This document shows, one piece after another, positions 18,145 to 28,558 of a DNA stretch of 64,000 nucleotides (positions within the stretch are counted from its first letter, which is position 1; each line of letters starts with the position of its first letter). The notes under the pieces are model-generated. The model did not search any database and had not been told where the DNA came from. It saw nothing but the letters and a program-made list of their open reading frames with translations. The stretch comes from Flectobacillus longus (GTDB taxonomy: Bacteria > Bacteroidota > Bacteroidia > Cytophagales > Spirosomataceae), in contig NZ_JASHIC010000006.1 of the NCBI RefSeq assembly GCF_030056705.1, forward strand, positions 62,001 through 126,000, given 5' to 3'. Position numbers and translations under genes: made by a program.

Positions 18145-20007
18145 TCATTGTATATGGTGCTTATACCATTTTTGAAAACAATAAATTATCCAAAGTTGGA
18201 CTTTATATCGATGTGGTTTTTGAAGAAACAAAGCAACCTGCTTTTGTATTTTTGAGACATTAAAAACACCTTGTTTTATAAGAAAATCCGTACTTATTAG
18301 CATTAAAAGTTCCTTCTTTAAATTGGTACTAAACCAAATATCAATCGGAACTTCAAAGCCTTTCTTTTTACTTTGTTGAAAACGTTGTGGAAACAAACTG
18401 GAATGATATGACTTCAGCAAATATTTAGTAATACCTTTTTGGATAAGCAATGAACTGGGTAGTTTTTGTGAAAACTCCCAAAGATTTTTAGACAGAAATG
18501 GGGTTCGGTATTCTATGGAAGCACGCATACTCATACGGTCGGTTTTTACAAGCATATCTCCTTCCAATGCAATGAGCTTATCCCAATGTCTTGCCAAGGA
18601 CAACGAATTGTGTGAAGGCAAAGACATAAATAGGGGTTTCAAAGTATCACAATGTTGCCATTCTGGTAATAGTAATGTATTTATTATTGACTCAGAAACA
18701 CCCATTTGACTAATATTCCATATATCTTCGGATGGATTAGTTCCTATTTTTTCAAAAAACTTAATGCACGCATTTATCTGAGAATTATCTGAGAGTTGAT
18801 GTAAAGGAAGCTGTTTTGCACTTGTTAGAAAAGGTGCATAATATCGAATTTTATCGGCAAAGCTTGACATCAGATAGCGCTGATATCCCCCAAAAACCTC
18901 ATCTGCACCATCGCCTCCGTACATGATTTTTATGTCATTTTTTACCCATTGATGAATCGAATTGCTAGCAATCGCTGACGAATCGGCGTAGGGCTCATCA
19001 AAATAACTTAGCGTTTCGTCAAGCTGCTTTTGTACTTGTATAAAATCAAGTGGAATAATCTCGTGTTTTAGACCTAAAAATCGAGCAATTTTTTGTGCCA
19101 AAAAACTTTCATCTTGTGCATTATGCTGAGTTTGTAAGGAAAAACAGTGAATATTGGTATTCATTTGCTTGAACCAATAGGCCAAAATACTCGAATCTAT
19201 TCCTCCACTAAGTAACAACCCTGTAGCATGCTTGGTACATATTTTTTGTTGTACACTTTGTTGAACTAATATATCTAGAGTGCCTAAGGCATTTTGTTGA
19301 TTGAAAGACGGAGAATAAGATGGCATTTTCCAAAAATCGGATGTACTTGCCTGAAGGCTAGTCAAGTCTATACTCAAATATTGTGCTGGCTTGACTTTCA
19401 AAATAGATTGATAAATACTCAATGGAGCAGGTATAAAGCCTAATCTAAAATACCAATTAAGTGCTTCGGGATTAATTGAAGCTTGTTTTTCATTAAGCGC
19501 TTCATAGCTAGTTGAAAGGCCTTTGAGTTCGCTCGACCAAATCACGCATTGATGATTGATATAATAATACAAAGGCTTTTCGCCATTAATATCCCTAACT
19601 AAAAAAAGTTTGTTGAGTCTAAAATCAATAATTGCTATCGCAAACATACCATCGAGGTGCTCGACACAGGATATCCCCCAATGTAAGTAAGCTTTGGCTA
19701 ACACTTCAGTATCAGATTCGGTTTTGAACTGATACCCCAAGCCAATTAGCGTTAGTCTAAGAGATTGATAGTTATAAATTTCGCCATTAAAACACAAACA
19801 AACATTTTGTTCATGCCAAGGCTGTTTAGCAAAATCTGCATCTACAATCGCCAATCGGCGCATTCCCATCCCCATAGTCAAGTCGTCATTTATCCAAATA
19901 CTATCATCATCAGGACCACGTTGTTGGAGCTCCAAATTCATTTTTTGTAATAACGAAGGCATCAATTTTATAGATTTCAGCCCTATAATTCCATTTATTC
20001 CGCACAT
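18145..20007 (-). CDS. Asparagine synthetase-like amidotransferase (copy 1)
   Basis: The 620-residue protein has an N-terminal class II glutaminase domain (MCGINGIIG, nucleophile C2; RGPDDD; FNGEIYNY) and a C-terminal ATP-pyrophosphatase domain with SGGIDSS. Members make asparagine from aspartate, but those in O-antigen loci (for example WbpS) are thought to amidate uronic acids. Position among glycosyltransferases favours the second role (inference). A second copy lies at 22226-24073. The stop is 84 bp before the next gene. Confidence 0.85.
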   Translation of the reverse strand: MCGINGIIGLKSIKLMPSLLQKMNLELQQRGPDDDSIWINDDLTMGMGMRRLAIVDADFAKQPWHEQNVCLCFNGEIYNYQSLRLTLIGLGYQFKTESDTEVLAKAYLHWGISCVEHLDGMFAIAIIDFRLNKLFLVRDINGEKPLYYYINHQCVIWSSELKGLSTSYEALNEKQASINPEALNWYFRLGFIPAPLSIYQSILKVKPAQYLSIDLTSLQASTSDFWKMPSYSPSFNQQNALGTLDILVQQSVQQKICTKHATGLLLSGGIDSSILAYWFKQMNTNIHCFSLQTQHNAQDESFLAQKIARFLGLKHEIIPLDFIQVQKQLDETLSYFDEPYADSSAIASNSIHQWVKNDIKIMYGGDGADEVFGGYQRYLMSSFADKIRYYAPFLTSAKQLPLHQLSDNSQINACIKFFEKIGTNPSEDIWNISQMGVSESIINTLLLPEWQHCDTLKPLFMSLPSHNSLSLARHWDKLIALEGDMLVKTDRMSMRASIEYRTPFLSKNLWEFSQKLPSSLLIQKGITKYLLKSYHSSLFPQRFQQSKKKGFEVPIDIWFSTNLKKELLMLISTDFLIKQGVFNVSKIQKQVALFLQKPHRYKVQLWIIYCFQKWYKHHIQ

Positions 20008-20013
20008 ATTTTA

Positions 20014-21111
20014 TTAAGGATAAAGTAAAGACAAATGCCATTCATTGTATTGATGTGCAATTTTGGAAATATGAAAATATTCCAAAACTCTTGCCCTTAA
20101 GCATAGCATAAGCTCAAGGTGCTTATCCTGAGGCATTGATAGAACAGATAGCCAAGCTTCTGCCAATGCCTCAGGATGGCGGATTGGCACAATCAATTCT
20201 GATTTGTCCACAAGGATTGAAGCATCACCAGCGTTGGTGCAAACACAGGGAATACCTTTCATCATAGCTTCTCCAATAACATTCGGAAAGCCTTCTGAGT
20301 AGGAGCTAAGTGTGACAATGTCCAACGTAGTCAGTATATCATCAAGAGAAATTTGTGCCTCATGCAGTTCGATATATTCGCTTAGATGAAATTGTTTAAT
20401 CCATTTTTGAAGTTGATGGTTGTCTGTACTACAGCCTTTCCCGATTAATACAAATCGGCATTGGGTATTTTTTTGTAAAAAAAGATTAACCGCTTTCAGA
20501 AAGGTATAATGGTCTTTTTCGGGTGTAAATCTTGCAATCATTCCAATACGCTTAATAGAACGATTATTGAGCATAACCTGAGGCTTATCTAAAAACCCAT
20601 TATGAATCACTTTGATTTTCTGACGAAATCCAGCCAAATGATGCTCTTGAGCTCCTCGCTGTGAGCAACTCAAAATATGATTGGGGATAAAGTGGGAACA
20701 AATTTTTACGATAAGAAAAAACGCCTTTTGTGACCATGAAGTAACTCCACTCAGGGTATTTCGAATATTCCACACGATGATGGGTCGCCTCCTCAACAAA
20801 TATGCACCTAACCCACCTAGGACATTGGCATGATACAACCAAGTGTGAACAATGTCAGGGCAAAGCTTACGAAGAATCAAATGACAACGAAAAGCGATAA
20901 GAGGAAGATTATACCAACGATTTTGATAAGGTAAAACAAATACTTCTATTCCCAATGATTGAATAGGCTTTATCAAATCTGCTTCGGCGGTTAAACAAAT
21001 CACTGTTGGACGAATTGTTTTTAGGTCAGTGTATTTCAGTAATTTATAAAGCATCATTTCAGCACCGCCCATTCCAAGGCTAGTAATGATATAGGTGATT
21101 TTGATTGGCAT
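20014..21111 (-). CDS. GT4-family glycosyltransferase
   Basis: The 365-residue GT-B enzyme opens with ITYIITSLGMGGAEMML, the acceptor-side motif of many capsule and O-antigen GT4 enzymes. It contains SSYSEGFPNVIGEAMMKGIP, the donor-binding E-x7-E region. It stops 6 bp before the start of the amidotransferase copy 1, so the two are co-transcribed. Sugar specificity cannot be read from sequence. Confidence 0.86.
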   Translation of the reverse strand: MPIKITYIITSLGMGGAEMMLYKLLKYTDLKTIRPTVICLTAEADLIKPIQSLGIEVFVLPYQNRWYNLPLIAFRCHLILRKLCPDIVHTWLYHANVLGGLGAYLLRRRPIIVWNIRNTLSGVTSWSQKAFFLIVKICSHFIPNHILSCSQRGAQEHHLAGFRQKIKVIHNGFLDKPQVMLNNRSIKRIGMIARFTPEKDHYTFLKAVNLFLQKNTQCRFVLIGKGCSTDNHQLQKWIKQFHLSEYIELHEAQISLDDILTTLDIVTLSSYSEGFPNVIGEAMMKGIPCVCTNAGDASILVDKSELIVPIRHPEALAEAWLSVLSMPQDKHLELMLCLRARVLEYFHISKIAHQYNEWHLSLLYP

Positions 21112-21164
21112 ATATTTCTTTTAAGACTATCGGTTTTGTGTTCATCATTTAGGATATCTCATTT

Positions 21165-22235
21165 TCAAATCATTAATCTTTCTACAAATAGTTTTTCATA
21201 AATCGACATAATAGCTTTTAATTCAAATGGATATAGGTCTCTCGAAAGTTTTTGAGGAAGAAAAGGTTCTTTTAAAGCTATAGAAATCGACTTTGCAAAA
21301 TCGGTTGTATTATTTACTAAAAAGCCATTTTCACCCGAACGGATAATTTCGGAAGTTCCACCCGAAATTGTAAAGGCAATAGGTGTTACCTCCAAACATA
21401 GCGCTTCTAAAATAACATTTGGAAAGGCCTCCGAATAAGAGCCTTGCAGATATAGATGAGCTTTTTTTAGTAATGGAAAAGGGTTTTTCAATTCTCCTGT
21501 CAAAATTACTTTTGATTGTAGTTGATGCTTTTCAAGATATTTTTCAATTGCATTTCTCTCTTGCCCTTCGCCTACTATATAGTAACAAAATGGGCTATCT
21601 AGTAAAGCCAATGCATCCAATATTCTTAGATGCCCTTTAATAGTATCTAGTCTAGCTATAGTAATAAAAATAGGACAATTAGGAATATCATACTCCAAAG
21701 GCATTTGTGCAAGTTGTCGTACCAAAGACAAATCAATAGGATTCTGAATAACCAAGGTACTAGAAGCAATTTCAGGTAAATTATTGATTACGTGTTGTTT
21801 CATTAAAGCTGATTGTACCACCAGCAAATCAATATTACGATATAAGTATCGAGATAAAACCTTTTGAGAGGTATTTAGCCATTCGAATAAATAATTTGAT
21901 TCACGAGCAATAAGCTTGCAGGACTTTGGGATAAGGGGTTTTAACAAAATCATGAGTCTTGTAAAATCCAAGACACTAAAGATATAGTCGGGGCGTTCTT
22001 GCCAAATCAACAAGAGTAGTTTTCGCCATGTATATCGAACCCTCGATTTGCCAAAATACTTAATGGATACTGCTGAGTTGGTAATTAAATAAAAAGGTTT
22101 TTCTGTCGAATTGAGTCCTAATACGACATCAAACTGATGACAATCCCAATGATTAATGAGAGTGCTCATGACCTTTTCGGTTCCTCCACATGCCAAACTT
22201 GGCATTAGAAACAATATTTTGGGTTTTATATCCAT
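21165..22235 (-). CDS. GT4-family glycosyltransferase
   Basis: The 356-residue protein opens with ILFLMPSLACGGTEKVMSTL and contains SYSEAFPNVILEALCLEVTP, both typical of GT4 enzymes. Its start overlaps the end of amidotransferase copy 2 by 10 bp, so translation is probably coupled. Role: sugar addition in assembly of the surface-glycan repeat unit; specificity unknown. Confidence 0.86.
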   Translation of the reverse strand: MDIKPKILFLMPSLACGGTEKVMSTLINHWDCHQFDVVLGLNSTEKPFYLITNSAVSIKYFGKSRVRYTWRKLLLLIWQERPDYIFSVLDFTRLMILLKPLIPKSCKLIARESNYLFEWLNTSQKVLSRYLYRNIDLLVVQSALMKQHVINNLPEIASSTLVIQNPIDLSLVRQLAQMPLEYDIPNCPIFITIARLDTIKGHLRILDALALLDSPFCYYIVGEGQERNAIEKYLEKHQLQSKVILTGELKNPFPLLKKAHLYLQGSYSEAFPNVILEALCLEVTPIAFTISGGTSEIIRSGENGFLVNNTTDFAKSISIALKEPFLPQKLSRDLYPFELKAIMSIYEKLFVERLMI

Positions 22236-24073
22236 CGATTATACCAAAGTTGAAATTGTAATAGGTGCCAAAGTGTAGTAGCGTAAATATCGGAGCCTTG
22301 ATAAAAATGTTTGAGATAAAGATTGACAGTTGTTGTATTTAGCAGACCATGTTTTGCTAATGAGGAGGTAGATAACGTGTCTAGGATAAGCTCTTTTAGA
22401 GGCCCTCTCAACCATTTTCCTAGTGGAACACCAAACCCTTTTTTAGGTCGGTCCAAGAGTGCTTGAGAAAGTTTTTGATGAGCCAGCTTTTTCAGTAAAT
22501 ATTTTTGTTCCGAATCTTTGATTTTGTACTGACTTGGCAAACTAGATACCCACTCTACCCAAGGATGATGTAACATAGGCTCTCGAATTTCGAGGCCAAC
22601 TGCCATGCCAGTACGGTCAGCTTTTACCATCAAATCATCGACCAAATACTGTGTATAATCCCAATACAACATAGCATGGATTGGGTCGTGAGGAAAAACT
22701 TTCTTAAGCGTTTTTTTAGAATTTGGAATAAAGTCTTGTACTAGATCTGATATCAAATTGTTACTAAGTGTTTGACTTACAGCATCGAATACCCAAATTG
22801 GATTTTGAGGGTACTCAAGAATATGCCTAAGTTTTACGACTTTTCGGTGATGAAAAGGTTTTAACAACAATCTAATTATTTGATTAGGAGTATATTTCAA
22901 ACCTTGATAAAGCCTCAAACTTTGCAAATAACGAGGATAACCAGCCCAAAGCTCATCGCCACCTTCGGCCGACACAACGGCTTTGACAGACGGCCGCACT
23001 CGTTGACTCAGTGCCAAACACGCTACTGCCGAACTATCGCCAAATGGTTCATCGAATACTTCAGGCAAGTGCATTGTAAGGGGTAAAGACTCATGATTTT
23101 CTAGAATAAACCCCTCAAAAGGAATTGCTAAATGCTGAGCTATATTTCGGGCAAAAGGAATCTCGCTGAATTCGTTTTCCTCAAAACCCAAGCAATAGGC
23201 TTTATAAAAATTGCTGTGCTTGCGAGCGTAATATGCTACCAACGAACTGTCATAACCTCCACTCAAATACAAACCAATGGGGTGGTCGGCTATCATACGG
23301 GTTTGGCAGGCGGTATCGAGTCGCTGATCTAATTCTTGAAGCAAAAATGATTCAGCATAATTTTGCTTAGCAATTGGTTGGCTAAGAGAGTCCAAAATCG
23401 ACCAATAAGTTTGATAGCGTGTAGTATTTTGTTGCAAGTCTATCACTAAAATCTGTCCTGCCTGTATTTTATGAGTATGTTCAAAAATACAATGTGAGCT
23501 AGGAATATAACCATATTGAAAAAATAGCCCAATACTTTGTATTTGTATCTGTCTCGGAAAATCTGAATGAGCGATTAACGCCTTTAATTCAGAGCCAAAT
23601 AAAATAAGATTTCTGGATTGAAATAAATACAAAGGCTTCGTTCCAGCTCTATCTCTTGCTAATATCAATTGCTGATTTTCCTGATTAAATAGCCCAAAAG
23701 CAAACATTCCTGTCAATTGTTGAATAGCCATTTCACCCCAATAATCAAAAGCTTTGACTAACACCTCGGTATCTGACTCACTTTCAAAATAGTACCCTTT
23801 CTGCTGAAGGGTATGTCTGATTTCCCTGAAATTGTATATTTCTCCATTAAAAACTAGTACCCAATGCTTCCATCGGTAGGGTTGAGAGGCCAGAGTACTA
23901 TTGTCTAATAACGACAAACGAGTATGTCCTAGTCCTATTTGATACAAAGGCATCGATTTCCAATATTCCCCATAAGCATCTGGGCCACGATGCCCCAGAG
24001 ACGAATACATCTGTCGAAGGGTTTGTAGAGAACTTTTATAACGGAAGTCTACAAGTCCAGTAATTCCACACAT
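22226..24073 (-). CDS. Asparagine synthetase-like amidotransferase (copy 2)
   Basis: The 615-residue protein has the same architecture as copy 1: glutaminase with MCGITGLVDF (C2), RGPDAYGE and FNGEIYNF, then a synthetase domain with SGGYDSSLV. The two copies are clearly diverged, so they are not a recent duplication. It overlaps the GT4 gene downstream by 10 bp and lies 3 bp from wzy upstream. Amidation of a sugar acid, or of an amino-acid substituent, in the repeat unit is inference from context. Confidence 0.85.
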   Translation of the reverse strand: MCGITGLVDFRYKSSLQTLRQMYSSLGHRGPDAYGEYWKSMPLYQIGLGHTRLSLLDNSTLASQPYRWKHWVLVFNGEIYNFREIRHTLQQKGYYFESESDTEVLVKAFDYWGEMAIQQLTGMFAFGLFNQENQQLILARDRAGTKPLYLFQSRNLILFGSELKALIAHSDFPRQIQIQSIGLFFQYGYIPSSHCIFEHTHKIQAGQILVIDLQQNTTRYQTYWSILDSLSQPIAKQNYAESFLLQELDQRLDTACQTRMIADHPIGLYLSGGYDSSLVAYYARKHSNFYKAYCLGFEENEFSEIPFARNIAQHLAIPFEGFILENHESLPLTMHLPEVFDEPFGDSSAVACLALSQRVRPSVKAVVSAEGGDELWAGYPRYLQSLRLYQGLKYTPNQIIRLLLKPFHHRKVVKLRHILEYPQNPIWVFDAVSQTLSNNLISDLVQDFIPNSKKTLKKVFPHDPIHAMLYWDYTQYLVDDLMVKADRTGMAVGLEIREPMLHHPWVEWVSSLPSQYKIKDSEQKYLLKKLAHQKLSQALLDRPKKGFGVPLGKWLRGPLKELILDTLSTSSLAKHGLLNTTTVNLYLKHFYQGSDIYATTLWHLLQFQLWYNRWI

Positions 24074-24076
24074 ATT

Positions 24077-25348
24077 TTAGCTTGATTTAGTATGCGAACT
24101 ATTCCATCGAATTTTGATAAGCGAAAAAAGCCATGGCACTATCGCAAAAACCAAAACCCGTTTTTGTAAGTATAATTGAAATAATAGATTATTTCGATGA
24201 ATATAAAATGCCCATATCGAGAAAAACAAGGCAATTACTACCAAAGAATATCCCGTTGAGCGTTTGATGAGGAGATTACCAATCACCAAAACGATATGGT
24301 AAAAAAAGATAAAAATAATGAGTGTAATCCAACCTCCACTTGCCCAAATATCACCCCAAATATTATATGCCAACCCGTATTCAAGTTGAGGAAATAAATC
24401 TTTTTGAGTCAAATAATGACTGTTAGACTGCATTCCGAGCCAATCACCACCAATAATCAATTGACTAACAATGTCTATAGGATGATACCAATCTACCTCG
24501 ATACCCTTGCGTAAGGTTTCTGATAAATTGGCCTGAATAGCGGCTGGCTCACTCACAATAAAAGCATGAAACAATACGTCTTGCCACGAAGGGTAAATCT
24601 CGTTAAACAAATCCATTCGATTGGCTTGTAACAAAGGCAAAATGAGCTTTGAAATAAAGAAAACTGCCCCTAAACTAATGATTAACAACACTTTCCCTAA
24701 GTATTTCCAATGAATAAAATAGTTTGCCAAACGTTTTGGCTCGTGCTGTGTTGATAAGACTAATAATGCCAAAACTACAAAAGCCGAAGAGGACCGATTA
24801 CCTCCCCAAAACAAATCTAAACCCAATAGCAAAACCGCAACGATTTGGTAAAATCGATAATCTGCTTTAAAAGCAATCATTGCCAATAAACTAGCGCCCA
24901 TTGCCCAGATAACACTCCATCGGTCTGCTTGTTGACTGAGTATGGACTGAAGTTCGCCTTTACTTATTTCAGCACGATTCAGATACAAATCAGGAAACTG
25001 AATCAAAGAGCCTATCAAACCCAACATACCCATAAAAAATGCTCCTAAAGCTAAATTGGGCTTAAAGTCTCCTGTAATGCAAATAGACTTCTCTTGTAAA
25101 AAGGTATCGTTGAATAATACTGTAAGTAAATTAATGCCCAATACCAAGTCATAAACCCAATAACAAGGTGGATAAATAGCGGTAGTTTCGTCTGTATTGT
25201 AAGGGTTAATAATCAGTCCAGAAAATCCAGGAATAAAATAAACCAAGGAACTAAAAAATGATAAGCCCAAAAAATCAAATAAGCGTTTACTAAAAATATA
25301 ATAACAAAACCCTATGAGACTTAAGATGTAGAATAAGTTTTCGAACAT
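24077..25348 (-). CDS. O-antigen/capsule polymerase, Wzy-like
   Basis: The 423-residue protein has about 10 hydrophobic segments spread over its length and a larger soluble loop between about residues 220 and 330, the pattern of Wzy polymerases. These join repeat units at the periplasmic face of the inner membrane. Sequence identity in this family is low, so the call rests on topology and on position next to Wzx, Wzz and glycosyltransferases. Its start overlaps the wzx end by 28 bp. Confidence 0.75.
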   Translation of the reverse strand: MFENLFYILSLIGFCYYIFSKRLFDFLGLSFFSSLVYFIPGFSGLIINPYNTDETTAIYPPCYWVYDLVLGINLLTVLFNDTFLQEKSICITGDFKPNLALGAFFMGMLGLIGSLIQFPDLYLNRAEISKGELQSILSQQADRWSVIWAMGASLLAMIAFKADYRFYQIVAVLLLGLDLFWGGNRSSSAFVVLALLVLSTQHEPKRLANYFIHWKYLGKVLLIISLGAVFFISKLILPLLQANRMDLFNEIYPSWQDVLFHAFIVSEPAAIQANLSETLRKGIEVDWYHPIDIVSQLIIGGDWLGMQSNSHYLTQKDLFPQLEYGLAYNIWGDIWASGGWITLIIFIFFYHIVLVIGNLLIKRSTGYSLVVIALFFSIWAFYIHRNNLLFQLYLQKRVLVFAIVPWLFSLIKIRWNSSHTKSS

Positions 25349-26607
25349 AGTATTCTAGGTATAAACCGTGTTTGTCGAAATAGATAATTACTCAGCCAAC
25401 ATTGCCACAATCCCATCATCCAAGTGCTGATGACTGTACCATAAATACCCCAATATGGTACTAGCAAGTAGCTAAGACAAATACCTAATATGCATGAAAC
25501 CAACTGGATAGGTATCATCAAATGGACAAAGTTATTTACAAACAAAAAACTAGAGCGAGCTATATCGAGCATGTAGAACAATATGTTGATAGATAAGCCC
25601 CAAATAAACCATGTTAATTCTTGTACACCCAAAATTCTTTCAAACAATGGTGCGCTTATCCACAATAGGGTAATTAAGCCTATGGCACAATCCAAACTGA
25701 TGTTAAAATATTGTTGCAGTTTTTTCAGAAAATGCTTTTCTGAAAATTGTTTTGCTTCAATTATGCGTGGATATTGGTGTGTAAATAACAACACTGGTAC
25801 AAAATAGCAGGCTTCAATCAATCGAATAGCCGAACTGTATTTACCTGTATCACTCAGATTCAACAAGCTTGCTAACAACAACACATCCATTTTTGATTGG
25901 GCTAAGCCAATGATTTTACTCACAAAAACAGACCATGCTCCTTTACACATTTCTTTTACTAATTGCCATTGAATTTGCCATTTACGAAATTCTAGCCCTT
26001 CGTTTTTTATCAACCAATAATAGCCTATTGCCAAAGCCAAGCTACAACCTAATTGAAACCATAAAAAAGTAGAAAATGAAAATGGCTTTATCTCAGCACA
26101 AATTAATTTACAAATTCCTGCACAAATTGCATAATAGGCATTCACTTGGTTGATTAATTGAGGCTTTTTGATAGCATCAAAATAAAAGTAAATAACATGA
26201 AAAGGAGTTGTCAGCAGACTTCCTGCTTGTATCCAAATGAGATTTTTCAAGAATGAATATTGTGGAAAAAATAGCGTAAAACTTAGTCCACAAATAATAA
26301 AGCCCAAGACTGATAAAAGTATTGCTATCAAGGCAACACTTCCCAAAATAGGCTCTACTTTGCGTCCTTCTACAATGGCTTTAATCACCCAGTCTTTGAG
26401 CCATATCCCCGAAAATACACTGAACATTCCATGATAGGCACCCAACAAACTGATACTTCCCCAATGTAAACTATCCAAATGTCGTATAAGCCAAAGGCTA
26501 CTCGCAAAAGTTACACCTAGTTGTATTACATACCAGCTAAGCTGGCTCGACAATCCTTTCAGTTGCTCATTGAGTAAATTCTTCAGTTTGGTTGCTAAAC
26601 TAATCAT
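25321..26607 (-). CDS. Polysaccharide flippase, Wzx-like (MOP superfamily)
   Basis: The 428-residue protein has about 12 hydrophobic segments and a start (LSWYVIQLGVTFASSLWLIRHL) like Wzx/RfbX proteins, which flip undecaprenyl-linked repeat units. I chose the start at 26607 (MISLATKL), which overlaps the epimerase stop by 8 bp. The longer frame to 26697 would lie entirely within the epimerase gene. Confidence 0.82.
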   Translation of the reverse strand: MISLATKLKNLLNEQLKGLSSQLSWYVIQLGVTFASSLWLIRHLDSLHWGSISLLGAYHGMFSVFSGIWLKDWVIKAIVEGRKVEPILGSVALIAILLSVLGFIICGLSFTLFFPQYSFLKNLIWIQAGSLLTTPFHVIYFYFDAIKKPQLINQVNAYYAICAGICKLICAEIKPFSFSTFLWFQLGCSLALAIGYYWLIKNEGLEFRKWQIQWQLVKEMCKGAWSVFVSKIIGLAQSKMDVLLLASLLNLSDTGKYSSAIRLIEACYFVPVLLFTHQYPRIIEAKQFSEKHFLKKLQQYFNISLDCAIGLITLLWISAPLFERILGVQELTWFIWGLSINILFYMLDIARSSFLFVNNFVHLMIPIQLVSCILGICLSYLLVPYWGIYGTVISTWMMGLWQCWLSNYLFRQTRFIPRILCSKTYSTS

Positions 26608-27589
26608 GAGTTCTTTGTGATTGATACCAAGAAATCGTTCTACGAATACCTTCATTAAAATATACAAATGGCTGATAATTAAGATATTGTTTGGCACGAC
26701 TTATATCAGCTTTACTATGCAAAATATCACCTTGACGAGGATGCTGATAAAAGATGGGGAGTTCGGCTTCGCAAAAAATATTAATCGTATTCCAAACCTG
26801 ATTTAAAGAAATAGATTGCCCACATGCAATATTAAAAAAACGATACTCTTGAGAATGTTTTAATAGAGCTAAGATATTGGCATATACCACATTGTCGATA
26901 TAAGTAAAGTCTCTACTTTGCTCGCCATCTCCGAAAATAATACCCGCTTTTTCCTCTAACACGGATTGAATAAATTTCGGAATAACCGCAGCATAGGGGC
27001 CATCTGGATTTTGACGTGGTCCAAATACATTGAAATAGCGCAAACCAACCAAATCCTGTTGATATGTATGTGCAAAAATATCGGCGTATATCTCATTGAT
27101 ACGCTTAGTTGCTGCATAAGGAGAAAGTGGTTCGCCAATAGTAATTTCTTGTTTGACATCATCTAATAAGCTTCCATAAACAGAGGAGGAAGAGGCAAAA
27201 ATCATCTTTTTTACCTGTGCTTTTTGCATAGCTACCAACAGATTGACAAAACTATTGACATTGGCCTGATGCGTACTAATAGGGTCATGAATAGAACGAG
27301 GTACAGACCCAAGTGCCGCCTGATGAAATACATAATCAATATCTTCGCAGGCTTTTTCACAAACAAGACGATTTTGTAAGTCCCCTTCGATTAAATGACA
27401 ATTGGTATAACCTAGCGCCGATTGAATATTTTCGAATGAACCTGTTGAGAAGTTATCCACAATGACAACTTGTTGGGCATGATGTTTCAGTAAAAAATCA
27501 ACCAAATGAGAACCAATAAATCCAGCGCCACCCGTAACTAGAAAGCTACTTTGCTGAATCAGTGTAGAAAGGGGTTGTGATATAGTCAT
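26600..27589 (-). CDS. UDP-N-acetylhexosamine 4-epimerase-like SDR (WbpP/Gne type)
   Basis: The 329-residue extended SDR has TGGAGFIGSHL at about residues 19-29 and the catalytic SSSS-VYG and YAATK (Tyr-x3-Lys). SVPRSIHDP matches the WbpP/TviC group, which epimerises UDP-GlcNAc or UDP-GlcNAcA at C4. It would supply a galacto-configured sugar for the repeat unit. The exact substrate is inference. Confidence 0.85.
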   Translation of the reverse strand: MTISQPLSTLIQQSSFLVTGGAGFIGSHLVDFLLKHHAQQVVIVDNFSTGSFENIQSALGYTNCHLIEGDLQNRLVCEKACEDIDYVFHQAALGSVPRSIHDPISTHQANVNSFVNLLVAMQKAQVKKMIFASSSSVYGSLLDDVKQEITIGEPLSPYAATKRINEIYADIFAHTYQQDLVGLRYFNVFGPRQNPDGPYAAVIPKFIQSVLEEKAGIIFGDGEQSRDFTYIDNVVYANILALLKHSQEYRFFNIACGQSISLNQVWNTINIFCEAELPIFYQHPRQGDILHSKADISRAKQYLNYQPFVYFNEGIRRTISWYQSQRTHD

Positions 27590-27613
27590 AGAATAATTTT
27601 GTTAAGTAGTAGA

Positions 27614-28558
27614 CTAGTTTACGTATTTGAAAAGGTGATAAAGTAGCTTTAACACACTAAAGCCTATTTTTCGTTTTACTAGATAGACAATTACTTTTTT
27701 ACTGACTGGACGAGATAATAAATGGGCAAACCGTAAAGCAATCTCAAATTGCCTAGAAACAAACGCTTTTAAACAATAATTTAAAATCCGTTTATCCAAA
27801 GCCCTATACTCGTTACTATGACTAAGTGTTAGCTGTGTTCTTAAACAAACTTTATAGGCTGTCTCCAATAAACCTTTTTCAGAACAGTTAAACCCTGAAG
27901 ATGCTGAATTAGGTAGCTTTCGTACCTTTAGTAATACCTTTGGCAAATAAGCATAATAACATAACAGGGAAGAGCGCATCCAAAAATCCAAATCTTCGTA
28001 AGCTAACTGCTCGTTGTATCCGCCCATTTGCAAAAGTAAACTCCTTCGTATCATCATAGCTGGGGCAGGAATAAATGATTTGGACAAGAGTTTCAACCAA
28101 ATATCTCCACTTGGAGGAGGCAAATCTCCGAAGGCTTTACCCTTGCTTTTATCTTCTTGATTAATCCATTCAATATTTGAATAAATTACACCAACCTCAT
28201 TCGTCTGTTTTTCGAAAAAAGCTACCTGCTGACTCACACAGTAAGGCAACAATATATCATCAGCCGAAAGATCTATAATATATTGACCTGTAGCCTTAGT
28301 AAAGGCTTGGTTAAAAGCTTTACAGATACCCAAATTTTGGGGATGATAAGTAACCTGAAAATGATGTTTATTTTGTTGACAAAAGCGCTGAATACAGCTA
28401 GCGCTATCATCAGTACTACCATTGTCTGATACAAAAACTTGAAGATTGGGATAGTCTTGCGTCAAAATCGACGATAAGGTTTGTTCTACAAATGATGCTT
28501 GATTGTGGCAAGTACAAATGATAGATACAAGGGGAAATTCATTAGATGTAGTATTCAT
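27614..28558 (-). CDS. GT2-family glycosyltransferase
   Basis: The 314-residue protein has the GT-A fold signature PLVSIICTCHNQASFVEQTL followed by VFVSDNGSTDDS and a DLSADD metal-binding segment. It is an inverting transferase acting on the lipid-linked glycan at the cytoplasmic membrane. It lies 24 bp upstream of the epimerase start. The 270 bp upstream of it hold imperfect inverted repeats but no gene. Confidence 0.88.
   Translation of the reverse strand: MNTTSNEFPLVSIICTCHNQASFVEQTLSSILTQDYPNLQVFVSDNGSTDDSASCIQRFCQQNKHHFQVTYHPQNLGICKAFNQAFTKATGQYIIDLSADDILLPYCVSQQVAFFEKQTNEVGVIYSNIEWINQEDKSKGKAFGDLPPPSGDIWLKLLSKSFIPAPAMMIRRSLLLQMGGYNEQLAYEDLDFWMRSSLLCYYAYLPKVLLKVRKLPNSASSGFNCSEKGLLETAYKVCLRTQLTLSHSNEYRALDKRILNYCLKAFVSRQFEIALRFAHLLSRPVSKKVIVYLVKRKIGFSVLKLLYHLFKYVN

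Noticed and set aside
17295-27480. Single TTATCCACA matches at about 17299 and 27464
   Set aside because: Both lie inside genes where the bases encode ordinary residues (VDNF-type); only the palindromic pair at 16849-16898 stands out.
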